A stretch of 12,654 nucleotides of DNA from Flavobacteriales bacterium UBA7519 (GCA_002476905.1 DLND01000002.1:1-12654); one strand, 5' to 3'; positions 1 through 7,725 are shown, counted from the first letter of the stretch. Notes: generated from the letters alone by a model not told the origin. Program-made: numbers and translations.

Positions 1-1712
1 ACCCTCAGCCAGAAACATTTGCCTTTTTCTGTGAAAAATAGTAAATATTCGTGATTAGTAGCGGTTACGATATATTCCAGGAAATCTTCATCTCTTGTAG
101 TAGCGCCTCTGTTGCCAACACCACCTCTGGACTGTACTTTATATTCTGATAGTAAGGTTCTTTTGATATAACCGGCGTGAGAAATTGTTAATACAACTTT
201 TTCATCTGGGATAATATCTTCGATGGACATTTCTCCACCGGAATAATCGATTTCTGAGCGTCTTTCATCACCATATTTTTCCTTGATTTCAAGCAATTCA
301 TCTTTGATGATCTGGTAACGTCTTGGCTCGTTGGAAAGAATGTCTTCAAGGTCTTTGATTAAGGCCATTATTTCCTCGTATTCTGCACGGATCTTGTCCA
401 ATTCCATCCCTGTCAGACGTGCCAATCTCAAATCAAGAATTGCCTGAGCCTGAATTTCAGATAACTCAAACTCTGAAATCAATCCTTCTTTTGCAGCCTG
501 CGGATTGGCGCTGTGACGAATAATCGCTATGGCTCTGTCCAGAGAATCCTGTGTACCGATAACCTTCATAAAGCCTTCAAGGATATGTGCTCTCTCTTTG
601 GCTTTTCTGAGTTCATATTCTGTTCTCCTAACGATCACTTCGTGTCTGTGCTCTACAAAATGATGAATCAAATTCTTCAAGTTCAATTGCTCAGGTCTTC
701 CTTTAACCAATGCAATGTTATTAACTGAAAACGAAGTTTGTAGGGAAGTGTATTTGTATAAAAGATTCAATACGACATTTGGAATAGCATCGTTTTTCAG
801 TTCATAAACAATACGAAGGCCTTTTCTATCGGACTCATCACGGATTTCATAGATTCCGGTAATTTTTTCATCTTTTACAAGTTCTGCAGTTCTGGCAATC
901 ATCTCGGCTTTATTGACCTGATAAGGAACTTCCGTTACAATGATTGCATTTCTATTTCCAATTTCCTCAAAATTGACTTTTGCCCTTAGAACTATACGTC
1001 CTCTTCCGGTGTGAAATGCATCCCGAACGCCATCGTAACCATAGATGATTCCACCAGTAGGGAAATCAGGTGCGATGATATGTTTCATAAGGTCATCAAT
1101 AGAGATTTCCTTATCATCTATATATGCACAGATCGCATCAATACTTTCCGTAAGATTATGTGGCGCCATATTGGTTGCCATACCAACGGCGATCCCGGAA
1201 GTACCATTTACTAAAAGATTTGGTATTCTTGTTGGAAGAACTGTTGGTTCTGTTAAGCTATCGTCAAAGTTATTTTGAAAATCTACAGTTTCTTTATCAA
1301 GATCGGCAAGGATTTCATCGGATATTTTTTTTAGTCTTGCTTCGGTGTAACGCATTGCTGCAGGCGGGTCACCATCCATAGACCCGAAGTTTCCCTGTCC
1401 ATCTACCTGCTCGTATCGCAAGCTCCAAGGTTGTGCCATTCTTACCATAGCATCGTAAACCGAGCTGTCACCGTGCGGGTGATACTTACCCAAAACATCC
1501 CCAACAATTCTGGCAGATTTCAAATGTTTTCTGTTAGAAAATACATTAAGACCATACATACCGTACAGAACACGTCTGTGAACAGGTTTCAGTCCATCTC
1601 TTACATCGGGCAACGCTCTTGAAACAATGACCGACATCGAGTAATCGATGTAAGAAGTTTTCATTTCGTCAACAATGTTGATCGGTATTAACCTTTCTCC
1701 TTCCTTATGCAT
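1..1712 (-). CDS. gyrA: DNA gyrase subunit A (N-terminal 570 codons; 3' end outside window)
   Basis: GyrA is the breakage-reunion subunit of the A2B2 gyrase, which introduces negative supercoils into DNA. Translated from ATG at 1710-1712, the protein begins [16 protein letters not shown] and follows family numbering closely. The catalytic tyrosine is Y122 in AAMRYTE. The quinolone-determining region reads [10 protein letters not shown], with S83 and D87, the residues of the sensitive form in E. coli numbering. The winged-helix, tower and coiled-coil regions follow. The first blade of the C-terminal beta-pinwheel starts near residue 515, with QSRGGVG at 527-533 where E. coli has the GyrA box QRRGGKG. 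The window edge cuts the remaining blades, roughly a third of the protein. There is no Shine-Dalgarno upstream, only an A/T-rich leader. The gene is divergent from the DUF4286 gene. ParC was considered, but the N-terminus and box-like motif fit flavobacterial GyrA. Confidence 0.97.
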   Translation of the reverse strand, partial: MHKEGERLIPINIVDEMKTSYIDYSMSVIVSRALPDVRDGLKPVHRRVLYGMYGLNVFSNRKHLKSARIVGDVLGKYHPHGDSSVYDAMVRMAQPWSLRYEQVDGQGNFGSMDGDPPAAMRYTEARLKKISDEILADLDKETVDFQNNFDDSLTEPTVLPTRIPNLLVNGTSGIAVGMATNMAPHNLTESIDAICAYIDDKEISIDDLMKHIIAPDFPTGGIIYGYDGVRDAFHTGRGRIVLRAKVNFEEIGNRNAIIVTEVPYQVNKAEMIARTAELVKDEKITGIYEIRDESDRKGLRIVYELKNDAIPNVVLNLLYKYTSLQTSFSVNNIALVKGRPEQLNLKNLIHHFVEHRHEVIVRRTEYELRKAKERAHILEGFMKVIGTQDSLDRAIAIIRHSANPQAAKEGLISEFELSEIQAQAILDLRLARLTGMELDKIRAEYEEIMALIKDLEDILSNEPRRYQIIKDELLEIKEKYGDERRSEIDYSGGEMSIEDIIPDEKVVLTISHAGYIKRTLLSEYKVQSRGGVGNRGATTRDEDFLEYIVTATNHEYLLFFTEKGKCFWLR

Positions 1713-1859
1713 AAATATTTTTAATTTATTGTAAATCAGAAATCTATATTAGATTCTAACCCGTTGAATTTTTCTGTTTTTTATAACGGGCTAATTTACA
1801 AAAAAAAACCGATTTTTGCATTGTGAATTTATCAACATTAATCATAAAAAATTAAAAAT
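1713..1859. promoter_or_regulatory. Divergent intergenic region, gyrA / DUF4286 gene
   Basis: This 147-bp A/T-rich spacer must carry the starts of both divergent transcripts. On the minus strand TAGATTTC (1739-1746) differs from the Bacteroidota -7 consensus TAnnTTTG only at the last base and lies 26 nt before the gyrA ATG; no matching -33 TTG was found. On the plus strand a TTG at 1764-1766 and TAATTTAC at 1792-1799 are a weak pair with a long spacer. An inverted repeat CCCGTT (1760-1765) / AACGGG (1785-1790) with a 19-nt loop lies in the middle and could be an operator. The promoter assignments are tentative. Confidence 0.35.
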
Positions 1860-2162
1860 ATGAGCATCCTTAGTATAACATTTCATACCACCGAAAACCG
1901 CATTCCGGAATGGGATCTTTATATGGAAAACGAACTTCATCAGATGGCTGAAAATCTAATGGATGTCGATCGGTATATAATTTCTGATGTTGAAACAGGA
2001 ATGCTGAACGAAGGAAAAAATACCAATCTCTTTCTGGTATTTGCCAGCAGCGATCTTCGCCAGCAGTTTATGGAAAGCGAAATGCTGAATATCAAGGAAC
2101 GAATCGCTGGAAAATTTGGTCAAGATGTGATGATTTTTCCAACCTTTCTCAATCCTAAATAG
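1860..2162 (+). CDS. DUF4286 family protein
   Basis: This is a 100-aa soluble protein of unknown function. The overall pattern matches the small DUF4286 family of Bacteroidota: an N-terminal SILSITFHTTE strand, the central ENLMDVDRYIISDVET segment, and the C-terminal ending VMIFPTFLNPK, which is nearly invariant in relatives I remember. Length is typical for the family. There is no signal peptide or membrane segment. The predicted alternation of strands and helices suggests a small alpha/beta (ferredoxin-like) fold, which is inference. The ATG at 1860 is preceded by an A-rich leader without Shine-Dalgarno. The next gene, an ABC1 kinase, starts 64 bp downstream on the same strand with no terminator between, so the two are probably co-transcribed. 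Family assignment is from memory of the pattern, not a search. Confidence 0.85.
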   Translation: MSILSITFHTTENRIPEWDLYMENELHQMAENLMDVDRYIISDVETGMLNEGKNTNLFLVFASSDLRQQFMESEMLNIKERIAGKFGQDVMIFPTFLNPK

Positions 2163-2198
2163 CAGCGCAACTAAAAATAATAGGTACAGTTTTTGGAG

Positions 2199-2226
2199 CT
2201 GAATCTTCTATTTTATTTCGATTCAG
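2199..2226 (+). promoter_or_regulatory. Inverted repeat abutting the UbiB-type kinase start codon
   Basis: CTGAATC (2199-2205) and GATTCAG (2220-2226) are perfect 7-bp complements around a 14-nt A/T-rich loop. The 3' arm ends on the base before the ATG at 2227. If it forms in the mRNA the hairpin would touch the initiation region and could limit translation of the kinase relative to the upstream DUF4286 gene. No U-run follows, so it is not an intrinsic terminator. The pairing is seen in the sequence; function is inference and chance occurrence is possible. Confidence 0.3.
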
Positions 2227-3852
2227 ATGTTTGATAAGCAACAAAGAAAACTAAAGCGCTCCGCCAGACTGGTTTCGGTCTTAAGTAAATACGGATTCCA
2301 AGATTTGATTTCACGCCTCAATACTTCCAAAAAAGACGATGAGCAGCTCGGGATTTCTGCCGATGCAGGCTTGTATCAGAGGATTCGCCTGGCTTTGGAG
2401 GAGTTGGGGCCTTCCTTTGTGAAATTCGGTCAGGGTTTTAGCAACCGCGAAGATCTATTGCCTCCGGATTTGATTGCTGAGCTTCAAAAACTACAGGATA
2501 AGGTCGAAACCGTGCCGATGGATATTGAGTCTGTTGTTGTGAAGGAATTTGATATCACGCCCTCCGATTTTTTTCTGGACATCAATCCGCAACCCATCGC
2601 CACAGCATCCATTGCCCAGGTTTACACCGCCAGACTTTTAACAGGGGAGAAAGTTATTCTTAAAATTAAAAAGCCGAACGTTCAGGCTGTTATTGAAGAT
2701 GATTTGTTGCTGATCAAAGACTTGGTTAAGCTGATCGATAATTATTCTGAATGGGGCAAAAAACTAAACCTCAAACAAGTGGTTTCAACCTTTGAAAGAT
2801 CTTTGTTGGAAGAAGTTTCACTGATTAATGAAAAAAATAATATCCATCAGTTTGCAATTAATTTCAAAGATAATACAGACACCCACGTTCCGAAAGTTTA
2901 TGACGACTTCTCCAACAATAACGTTCTTTGTATGGAATTTGTTGAAGGTTTTAAAATCACAGATGTAGCAGCGTTAAAAGAAAAAAATCTCGATCCGGTT
3001 CAACTTTCAGAAAAGGGCTTGAAACTCTTTGCGACTCAGATCTTGGAATACGGCTTTTTTCACGCCGATCCACACGCTGGGAATATTTTGGTTCAGAACG
3101 ATGGAAAGATTGTTTTTATTGACTTCGGAGCCGTCGGAAAGATTCAGCCCAATGATAAGGAGATCCTGGAAAATATGATTGTCGGCTTCGTAGCTAAAAA
3201 TCCAAACAGGATTATCCGCAACCTTAAGAAGATGGCAATCAGTTATGATATTCCCGATGATAAACAATTTGAAAAAGATGTCTCCGAAGTCTTGGAATTT
3301 GTTCACAGCACATCGCTGCAGGATATCAACACGCAGGAGATAATGAACAAAATGAAAGATGTTATCGCCAATAACCATATTAATATGCCGGGCTATTTTT
3401 ATCTTTTATTTAAAGGAATAGGGCTTATAGAAGGCGTTGGAAGAACCATTAACCCTGATCTTGATATTGTAAAAACCTTATCGCCCTACACCAAAACAAT
3501 TATAGCGCAGCGATTTTCACCTCGAAATCTGTTGAAAAATAACCTCAGTCGGATTTTAGATTTTACGGACAATCTGGACGAAATTCCAAAGGAATTAAAG
3601 TCTTTACTGGAAAAACTGGACGGCAACAAATTTACCGTTACCAGCGAAATCCGGAATATTGACAAAACCAATCAACTCCTAAACCGTGGCTTAACCAATG
3701 TGGTTATAGCCATTGTTTTAGCAGCTTTGATTATGGCATCTGCTGTATTTCTTTCCTTGCGTGAGCCCGAAACCTTAGAAATTGCGTCTTCATCGTTTAT
3801 TATAGGCTTGTTATCGGCTGTATTGCTGTACCGCCTGCTGAAGAAAAGTTAG
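2227..3852 (+). CDS. ABC1/UbiB (AarF)-family atypical kinase, membrane-anchored
   Basis: A 541-aa member of the ABC1/ADCK/UbiB atypical protein-kinase-like family, about the size of E. coli UbiB. Visible family motifs are KFGQ (66-69), part of the KxGQ signature; the Ala-rich-loop equivalent ATASIAQVY (125-133); the nucleotide-binding Lys K146 in VILKIKKP; the catalytic-loop-like HADPHAGN (279-286); and the metal-binding D299 in IDFG. Two hydrophobic segments near the C-terminus (about 491-511 and 521-537) give the membrane anchor typical of UbiB. In ubiquinone makers UbiB helps quinone biosynthesis. Flavobacteria generally use menaquinone, so the substrate here is unknown and I give no gene symbol. 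It sits downstream of the DUF4286 gene, probably in one transcript, and is followed by pnp with its own promoter. All key residues are present, so an active ATP-binding protein is likely. Confidence 0.92.
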   Translation: MFDKQQRKLKRSARLVSVLSKYGFQDLISRLNTSKKDDEQLGISADAGLYQRIRLALEELGPSFVKFGQGFSNREDLLPPDLIAELQKLQDKVETVPMDIESVVVKEFDITPSDFFLDINPQPIATASIAQVYTARLLTGEKVILKIKKPNVQAVIEDDLLLIKDLVKLIDNYSEWGKKLNLKQVVSTFERSLLEEVSLINEKNNIHQFAINFKDNTDTHVPKVYDDFSNNNVLCMEFVEGFKITDVAALKEKNLDPVQLSEKGLKLFATQILEYGFFHADPHAGNILVQNDGKIVFIDFGAVGKIQPNDKEILENMIVGFVAKNPNRIIRNLKKMAISYDIPDDKQFEKDVSEVLEFVHSTSLQDINTQEIMNKMKDVIANNHINMPGYFYLLFKGIGLIEGVGRTINPDLDIVKTLSPYTKTIIAQRFSPRNLLKNNLSRILDFTDNLDEIPKELKSLLEKLDGNKFTVTSEIRNIDKTNQLLNRGLTNVVIAIVLAALIMASAVFLSLREPETLEIASSSFIIGLLSAVLLYRLLKKS

Positions 3853-3919
3853 GTTTTTAGTCCTTTAACAGCTCAAAAACAATTTAATAGTGAATGTGCT
3901 GCGATCAAAATAAAAACTG

Positions 3920-3927
3920 TAAATTTG
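3920..3927 (+). promoter_or_regulatory. pnp promoter -7 element (TAAATTTG)
   Basis: TAAATTTG matches the Bacteroidota -7 consensus TAnnTTTG exactly, 66 nt before the pnp ATG. The -33 element is weak: TGTG at 3895-3898, spaced 21 nt, where TTTG is expected. The predicted transcript begins near 3932 and has a leader of about 60 nt. This supports pnp being transcribed separately from the kinase gene ending at 3852. Confidence 0.55.
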
Positions 3928-3962
3928 CGCTTAAATTTTTAGACGAAATACATTAATCAAAA

Positions 3963-3980
3963 GTACTCAATACGGAGTAC
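3963..3980 (+). promoter_or_regulatory. Leader hairpin upstream of pnp
   Basis: GTACTC (3963-3968) and GAGTAC (3975-3980) are perfect 6-bp complements with the 6-nt loop AATACG. They lie inside the predicted 5' leader, 13 nt before the pnp start codon. In enterobacteria the pnp leader folds into a stem-loop used for autoregulation with RNase III. A similar role here is only an analogy; the stem is short and has no sequence similarity to the E. coli leader. Confidence 0.35.
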
Positions 3981-3993
3981 AAAACAAACATTT

Positions 3994-6255
3994 ATGAGTG
4001 TACCTCAAGCAATTACAGAGTTGATTACTCTTGCAGACGGCAGAGAAATCACAATCGAAACAGGGAAACTGGCAAAACAAGCCGATGGATCTGTTGTAGT
4101 AAAAATGGGCGGAACAATGCTTTTAGCAACTGTTGTAGCCAACAAAGAAGCCAATCCTGGTGTAGATTTTCTACCTTTAACAGTTGATTACAGAGAAAAA
4201 TTCTATGCAGGTGGTAAAATCCCCGGAAACTTTTTCAGAAGAGAAGCCAGACCATCTGATCAGGAAATCCTGACAATGCGTTTGGTGGACAGAGTTCTTA
4301 GACCTTTGTTCCCTGAAGATTTCCACGCGGAAGTTCAGGTAATGATTTCATTAATTTCTTATGACGGACAGTCGATTCCTGATGATTTAGCAGGTTTGGC
4401 AGCGTCTTCGGCGATTGCGATTACCGATATTCCTTTCAACGGACCAATGTCTGAAGTAAGAGTGGTAAGAATCGATGGTCAACTTTCAATCAATCCAAAA
4501 TTCGAAGATCTTAAAAATTCTGACCTAGATATTATGGTTGGAGCAACTAAAGATTCTATCGTAATGGTAGAAGGTGAAATGAAAGAAATTACAGAAGCAG
4601 AAATGCTAGAAGCGATTACTTTTGCTCACGAAGAAATCAAAAAACAAGTAGAAGCTCAGGAAAGATTAGCAGCTAAAGTTGGTAAATCTTTCCCTAAAAG
4701 AGAATACAACCACGAAAATCACGATGAAGCCATCCGTGAAAAAGTGTGGAAAGAAACTTACGATAAAGTTTACGAAGTAGCTAAAACTCCTTCTAGCAAA
4801 GAAGAAAGAGGCGAAAAATTCAAAGCGGTACGTGATGAATTTTTAGCTCAATATGTTGAAAATCCAGAAGAACTTGAAAGAGTAACACCTTTCGTAAAAG
4901 TATATTACCACGATGTGGAAAAAGAAGCGATGCGTCAGATGATTTTGAATGATAAAATCCGTCTTGATGGTCGTGATCCTGAAACAATTCGTCCAATCTG
5001 GAGCGAAATCGATTATTTGCCAGGAGCTCACGGTTCTGCCATCTTTACAAGAGGTGAAACTCAGTCTTTAACGGCTGTAACTTTAGGTTCTGTGAAAGAT
5101 GCAAATATGGTGGACAGCGTAATGGTAAATTATGACGAAAGATTCTTCCTTCATTATAACTTCCCGCCATTCTCAACTGGTGAAGCACGTCCTTTGAGAG
5201 GAACTTCAAGAAGAGAAGTTGGTCACGGAAACCTGGCTCAGAGAGCTTTGGCAAATATGATTCCTGAAGAAAATCCTTACACAATCCGTGTAGTTTCTGA
5301 TATCCTAGAATCAAATGGTTCTTCTTCTATGGCGACTGTTTGTGCAGGAACTTTAGCATTGATGGATGCAGGTGTTCAGATCAAGAAACCAGTTTCCGGT
5401 ATTGCAATGGGATTGGTAACTGATGTTAAAACAGGGAAATTCACTGTTCTTTCTGATATCTTAGGAGACGAAGATCACTTGGGAGATATGGACTTCAAAG
5501 TAACTGGAACTGCGGATGGAATCACTGCTTGTCAGATGGATATTAAAATCCAGGGATTATCTATGGATATTATGGAGAAAGCGCTTCTACAGGCTAAAGA
5601 AGGAAGACTTCATATCTTAGATAAAATCACGGAAACAATTGCTCAGCCAAGAGAAGATGTGAAACCTCACGCTCCGAAAATGGTGATGATGGAAATTCCT
5701 AAAGATTTCATCGGAGCTGTAATCGGGCCTGGTGGAAAAATCATTCAGCAGATGCAGAAAGATACTGATACTGTTATTGCTATCGAAGAAGTTGGCGAAA
5801 TCGGTAGAATCGAAATTTCCGGTGTTAGCAGAGAAAAAATCAACGAAGCGATTGCAAAAATCAACGAGATTACTTTTGTACCGGTTGTAGGTGAAGTTTA
5901 CCAAGGTGAAGTAGTGAAAGTAATGGATTTCGGAGCTTTCGTAGCGATTGCCAAAGGTACTGAAGGTTTACTTCACATCTCTGAAATCGAGTGGGCTCGT
6001 CTTGATAAAGTGCCTTACAAAGAAGGTGACGGAGTGGAGGTAAAATTTATGGGTTATGATGACCGTAAGAAAATGAAACTTTCAAGAAAAGTTTTGTTGC
6101 CAAGACCACCAAGACCTGAGAAGAAAGAAGGTGAGCAAAGAGGTCCAAGACCGGAAGGGCAAAACAGATCTGATAGACCTGCGAGACCAGAAGGAAGAAC
6201 AAACCCAGAAGGAAGAGATCAACCGGGTGAGCACAAGCCTTTGAACGAAGCCTAA
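3994..6255 (+). CDS. pnp: Polyribonucleotide nucleotidyltransferase (PNPase)
   Basis: PNPase degrades RNA 3'-to-5' by phosphorolysis and can also add tails; it works as a trimer in the cytoplasm. The 753-aa protein shows the full domain order: first RNase PH domain (about 14-145, with [18 protein letters not shown]), an all-helical linker (about 150-310), second RNase PH domain (about 325-555), KH domain (about 563-622, GPGG loop at 578-581) and S1 domain (about 632-698). The metal-binding aspartates of the active site are D494 and D500 in [10 protein letters not shown], and the phosphate-binding TSRREVGHG is present at 404-412. The last 55 residues form a charged, proline-rich tail with RPEG-like repeats, longer than the E. 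coli tail (711-aa protein). The start is ATG at 3994 after an A-rich, Shine-Dalgarno-free leader. The ribosomal protein gene rpsO, often next to pnp, is absent here. A strong terminator follows. Confidence 0.98.
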   Translation: MSVPQAITELITLADGREITIETGKLAKQADGSVVVKMGGTMLLATVVANKEANPGVDFLPLTVDYREKFYAGGKIPGNFFRREARPSDQEILTMRLVDRVLRPLFPEDFHAEVQVMISLISYDGQSIPDDLAGLAASSAIAITDIPFNGPMSEVRVVRIDGQLSINPKFEDLKNSDLDIMVGATKDSIVMVEGEMKEITEAEMLEAITFAHEEIKKQVEAQERLAAKVGKSFPKREYNHENHDEAIREKVWKETYDKVYEVAKTPSSKEERGEKFKAVRDEFLAQYVENPEELERVTPFVKVYYHDVEKEAMRQMILNDKIRLDGRDPETIRPIWSEIDYLPGAHGSAIFTRGETQSLTAVTLGSVKDANMVDSVMVNYDERFFLHYNFPPFSTGEARPLRGTSRREVGHGNLAQRALANMIPEENPYTIRVVSDILESNGSSSMATVCAGTLALMDAGVQIKKPVSGIAMGLVTDVKTGKFTVLSDILGDEDHLGDMDFKVTGTADGITACQMDIKIQGLSMDIMEKALLQAKEGRLHILDKITETIAQPREDVKPHAPKMVMMEIPKDFIGAVIGPGGKIIQQMQKDTDTVIAIEEVGEIGRIEISGVSREKINEAIAKINEITFVPVVGEVYQGEVVKVMDFGAFVAIAKGTEGLLHISEIEWARLDKVPYKEGDGVEVKFMGYDDRKKMKLSRKVLLPRPPRPEKKEGEQRGPRPEGQNRSDRPARPEGRTNPEGRDQPGEHKPLNEA

Positions 6256-6275
6256 AATTATTTATTAATCATATG

Positions 6276-6304
6276 AAAACCACCGAATTTTCGGTGGTTT
6301 TTTT
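6276..6304 (+). terminator. Intrinsic terminator of pnp
   Basis: A 12-bp perfect stem, AAAACCACCGAA (6276-6287) with TTCGGTGGTTTT (6290-6301), runs into a T-tract through 6304. It starts 20 bp after the pnp stop codon. The flanking A-run also makes it potentially bidirectional, but no minus-strand gene is seen next to it. Confidence 0.93.
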
Positions 6305-6537
6305 ATTACCGATGGATTTTAATTCTTTGGCAGGAAAGTTTTTATTTTTTGCTGAAAATATTCTGCTGATTTATTATTCCTCAGGCAAATAAAAAATATT
6401 GATAATTATTAATTTAGTATAGTGATAAATAAATACACATTGATTACTTAACTTTTCTAATGATGCTGTTAATTTGATAGATTCTGTAATTTTTATTTTA
6501 TTCATAATCATTTTCTGTTCTATTAATTGAAAAACGA

Positions 6538-6545
6538 TATTTTTG
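6538..6545 (+). promoter_or_regulatory. hopJ-family gene promoter -7 element (TATTTTTG)
   Basis: TATTTTTG fits TAnnTTTG exactly and ends 13 nt before the ATG at 6559, implying a leader of under 10 nt. No good -33 TTG was found at the right spacing. The rest of 6305-6537 is very A/T-rich and shows no other supported feature. Confidence 0.42.
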
Positions 6546-6558
6546 ACAAAAAAATGTA

Positions 6559-6840
6559 ATGATATTAGAACAGCTAAAGAATTTTCCTGAAACAATAAAT
6601 TTTAACGATGTTATTGTCTTTATAGACGAAAATTATAAATTCAAACCCGTAAGATTCGTCAATGGAAGTATAGTGAATGAAGCCAATCAAAATAATGGCT
6701 CCTGTAAAATTTTCAGTTTTGCTAAAATAAACAATCTATCCGAAAAAGAAACCTTGGCTTTATTTGGCGATTTTTATAGAAATGACGTTCTCCAAAATCC
6801 CGAAGGAGAGGATCATCAGAATATCAGGAACTTCATATAA
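6559..6840 (+). CDS. HopJ-family protein, C-terminus cut by an in-frame stop
   Basis: The 93-aa product matches the HopJ family (PF08888 as I recall it): NEANQNNGSCKIFSFAKI (40-57) and the strongly conserved DVLQNPEGEDHQNIRNF (76-92). The family was named for a Pseudomonas syringae type III effector, but homologues are common in non-pathogens, including flavobacteria, and their function is unknown. The reading frame stops at TAA 6838-6840, yet continues in the same frame with YGWNGIRFTEDALEKV to a second TAA at 6889-6891. Relatives I remember continue as NF-M-(K/E)-(Y/F)-GW, so the stop replaces one codon (Lys or Glu by a single base change). The full frame would be about 110 residues. The product is either a truncated protein or a young pseudogene; the conserved core is intact, so it is kept as a CDS. 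Confidence 0.82.
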   Translation: MILEQLKNFPETINFNDVIVFIDENYKFKPVRFVNGSIVNEANQNNGSCKIFSFAKINNLSEKETLALFGDFYRNDVLQNPEGEDHQNIRNFI

Positions 6841-6935
6841 TATGGCTGGAATGGAATTCGATTTACAGAGGATGCGTTAGAAAAAGTATAACATATTTGG
6901 CTCACTTCTTGTAATTAAGTTTTAAATTTAAAATT

Positions 6936-7061
6936 ATGAAATCAAGATTATTAAAAATGGCTTTGACCTGGGTAGCACCAATTGTAATTGGTTATGTTGT
7001 TAAGAAGTTTGAAGAACGAGTAAATACAAAACAAACTAAAAAAGCTATTAAAGCATCATAA
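6936..7061 (+). CDS. Small membrane protein, 41 aa
   Basis: This short ORF begins with ATG at 6936 after an A/T-rich leader and ends at TAA 7059-7061, two bases before a clear terminator. The product has a basic N-terminus (MKSRLLK), one hydrophobic segment (about residues 8-22, with WVAPIVIGYVV) and a Lys-rich tail (KKFEERVNTKQTKKAIKAS). This suggests a single-pass or amphipathic inner-membrane peptide. A possible promoter is TTTG (6896-6899), 16 nt, TAAGTTTT (6916-6923). I do not recognise a named family, though small peptides of this style seem familiar from Chryseobacterium. Support comes from the start context, composition and the tight terminator. Size alone gives little statistical weight. 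Confidence 0.62.
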   Translation: MKSRLLKMALTWVAPIVIGYVVKKFEERVNTKQTKKAIKAS

Positions 7062-7062
7062 C

Positions 7063-7091
7063 AATACCGCTGTTTTCAGCGGTATTTTTTT
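7063..7091 (+). terminator. Intrinsic terminator after the 41-aa gene
   Basis: AATACCGCTG (7063-7072) and CAGCGGTATT (7077-7086) form a perfect 10-bp stem with a TTTT loop, followed by a T-run ending at 7091. Its position directly after the stop at 7061 supports the small ORF being a real transcription unit. Confidence 0.92.
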
Positions 7092-7228
7092 ATAATGTGT
7101 TTGATTATTTCAGCGAAAAAAATTAACAAATATTTATGTTGGCTTAAATTTTGGAACTGAAAGAATAATCAATTATATAAGATTTTTATAATTAATGATG
7201 CACTGTATTAAATTATAAATTTCAACTT

Positions 7229-7393
7229 ATGAAAAAATATTTTACTATTATTCCATTATTTCTAATTTTGGGATTACTGACAAGCTGTGAAGCGATAGAA
7301 ACAATTTTCAAAGCCGGAATGTGGTGGGGGATTATCCTTGTGGTAGGTATTATAGGTTTAGTGATGTGGTTGTTATCAAGGGGTAAAAACTAA
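7229..7393 (+). CDS. Small lipoprotein with a C-terminal membrane helix, 54 aa
   Basis: The 54-aa product starts with a lipoprotein signal peptide: MKKYF, a hydrophobic core, then the lipobox LTSC with the lipidated Cys at position 20. A short acidic linker (EAIETIFKAG) leads into a second hydrophobic segment (about 32-50, WWGIILVVGIIGLVMWLLS) and a basic end, RGKN. Similar 50-60-aa proteins with SCEAIxxIFKAG occur in Bacteroidota and are, as I recall, sometimes named phosphatidate cytidylyltransferase. That name has no support, since the protein is far too small for the enzyme. Function is unknown. The ATG at 7229 has no Shine-Dalgarno. An intrinsic terminator begins 3 bp after the stop codon, so the gene appears to be monocistronic. 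It is convergent with the rhodanese gene. Confidence 0.8.
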   Translation: MKKYFTIIPLFLILGLLTSCEAIETIFKAGMWWGIILVVGIIGLVMWLLSRGKN

Positions 7394-7395
7394 GA

Positions 7396-7425
7396 AAAGC
7401 GGGAGATTTCCCGCTTTATTTTTTT
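7396..7425 (+). terminator. Intrinsic terminator after the small lipoprotein gene
   Basis: AAAGCGGGA (7396-7404) pairs with TCCCGCTTT (7409-7417) around a GATT loop, followed by A and a T7 run to 7425. Between convergent genes, it may also act for the minus-strand rhodanese gene, since the opposite strand has T-rich sequence after the stem. Confidence 0.9.
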
Positions 7426-7437
7426 ATAAATAAAAAT

Positions 7438-7725
7438 TTATAGATTTTCTAATGTTTTGCTCAGATCATTATACCCGCCGCCATTATAAACATCGGTCAT
7501 TCCTTCGGATTTGAAATAGTCCACTGCTTTTCCAGAGCGGTTTCCGGATCTGCAAAAGAAAATTTTTGTTCCGCTCAGGTTTAGAATTTCCTGTTTTCTG
7601 TCTTCTAGTTCTCCCAAAGGTATATTTTGTGCTTCTTCTATATGCCCAACCATTTCCAGTTCTAGCGGCTCACGTACGTCTATAAGGTGATAATTGCCGG
7701 CTCTTAATACATCTTCTATTGCCAT
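7438..7725 (-). CDS. Single-domain rhodanese-like protein
   Basis: A 95-aa protein made of one rhodanese domain, the size of GlpE/PspE-type sulfurtransferases. It carries the substrate-contact strand HLIDVREPLE (13-22), GHIEEAQNIPLGEL (27-40) and the active-site loop CRSGNRS with catalytic C58, followed by SGKAVDYFKSEG and the C-terminal NGGGY. These are the hallmarks of an active sulfurtransferase passing sulfane sulfur through a Cys-persulfide; the acceptor is unknown. No signal peptide is present, so it is cytoplasmic. The ATG at 7723-7725 is preceded by an A/T-rich leader. The gene is divergent from queG and convergent with the small lipoprotein gene. Confidence 0.93.
   Translation of the reverse strand: MAIEDVLRAGNYHLIDVREPLELEMVGHIEEAQNIPLGELEDRKQEILNLSGTKIFFCRSGNRSGKAVDYFKSEGMTDVYNGGGYNDLSKTLENL

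Noticed and set aside
513..1622. Several plus-strand open frames of 63-77 codons opposite gyrA
   Set aside because: They lie antisense to a strongly conserved coding frame, have no recognisable domains and overlap one another; they are shadows of gyrA.
3007..3671. Minus-strand open frames inside the ABC1 kinase gene
   Set aside because: Antisense to conserved kinase motifs, with low-complexity Phe/Ile-rich products and no promoter-like element.
4843..5904. Minus-strand open frames inside pnp
   Set aside because: Antisense to PNPase catalytic and KH coding sequence; no family resemblance.
6374..6595. Minus-strand 73-codon frame overlapping the hopJ-family start
   Set aside because: Product is A/T-composition driven, overlaps a recognised gene and its promoter, and shows no signal peptide, domain or terminator.
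6559..6840. Reading the HopJ-family protein as a type III secretion effector and hence a pathogenicity locus
   Set aside because: The family name is historical; homologues are common in non-pathogens and no secretion genes are present.
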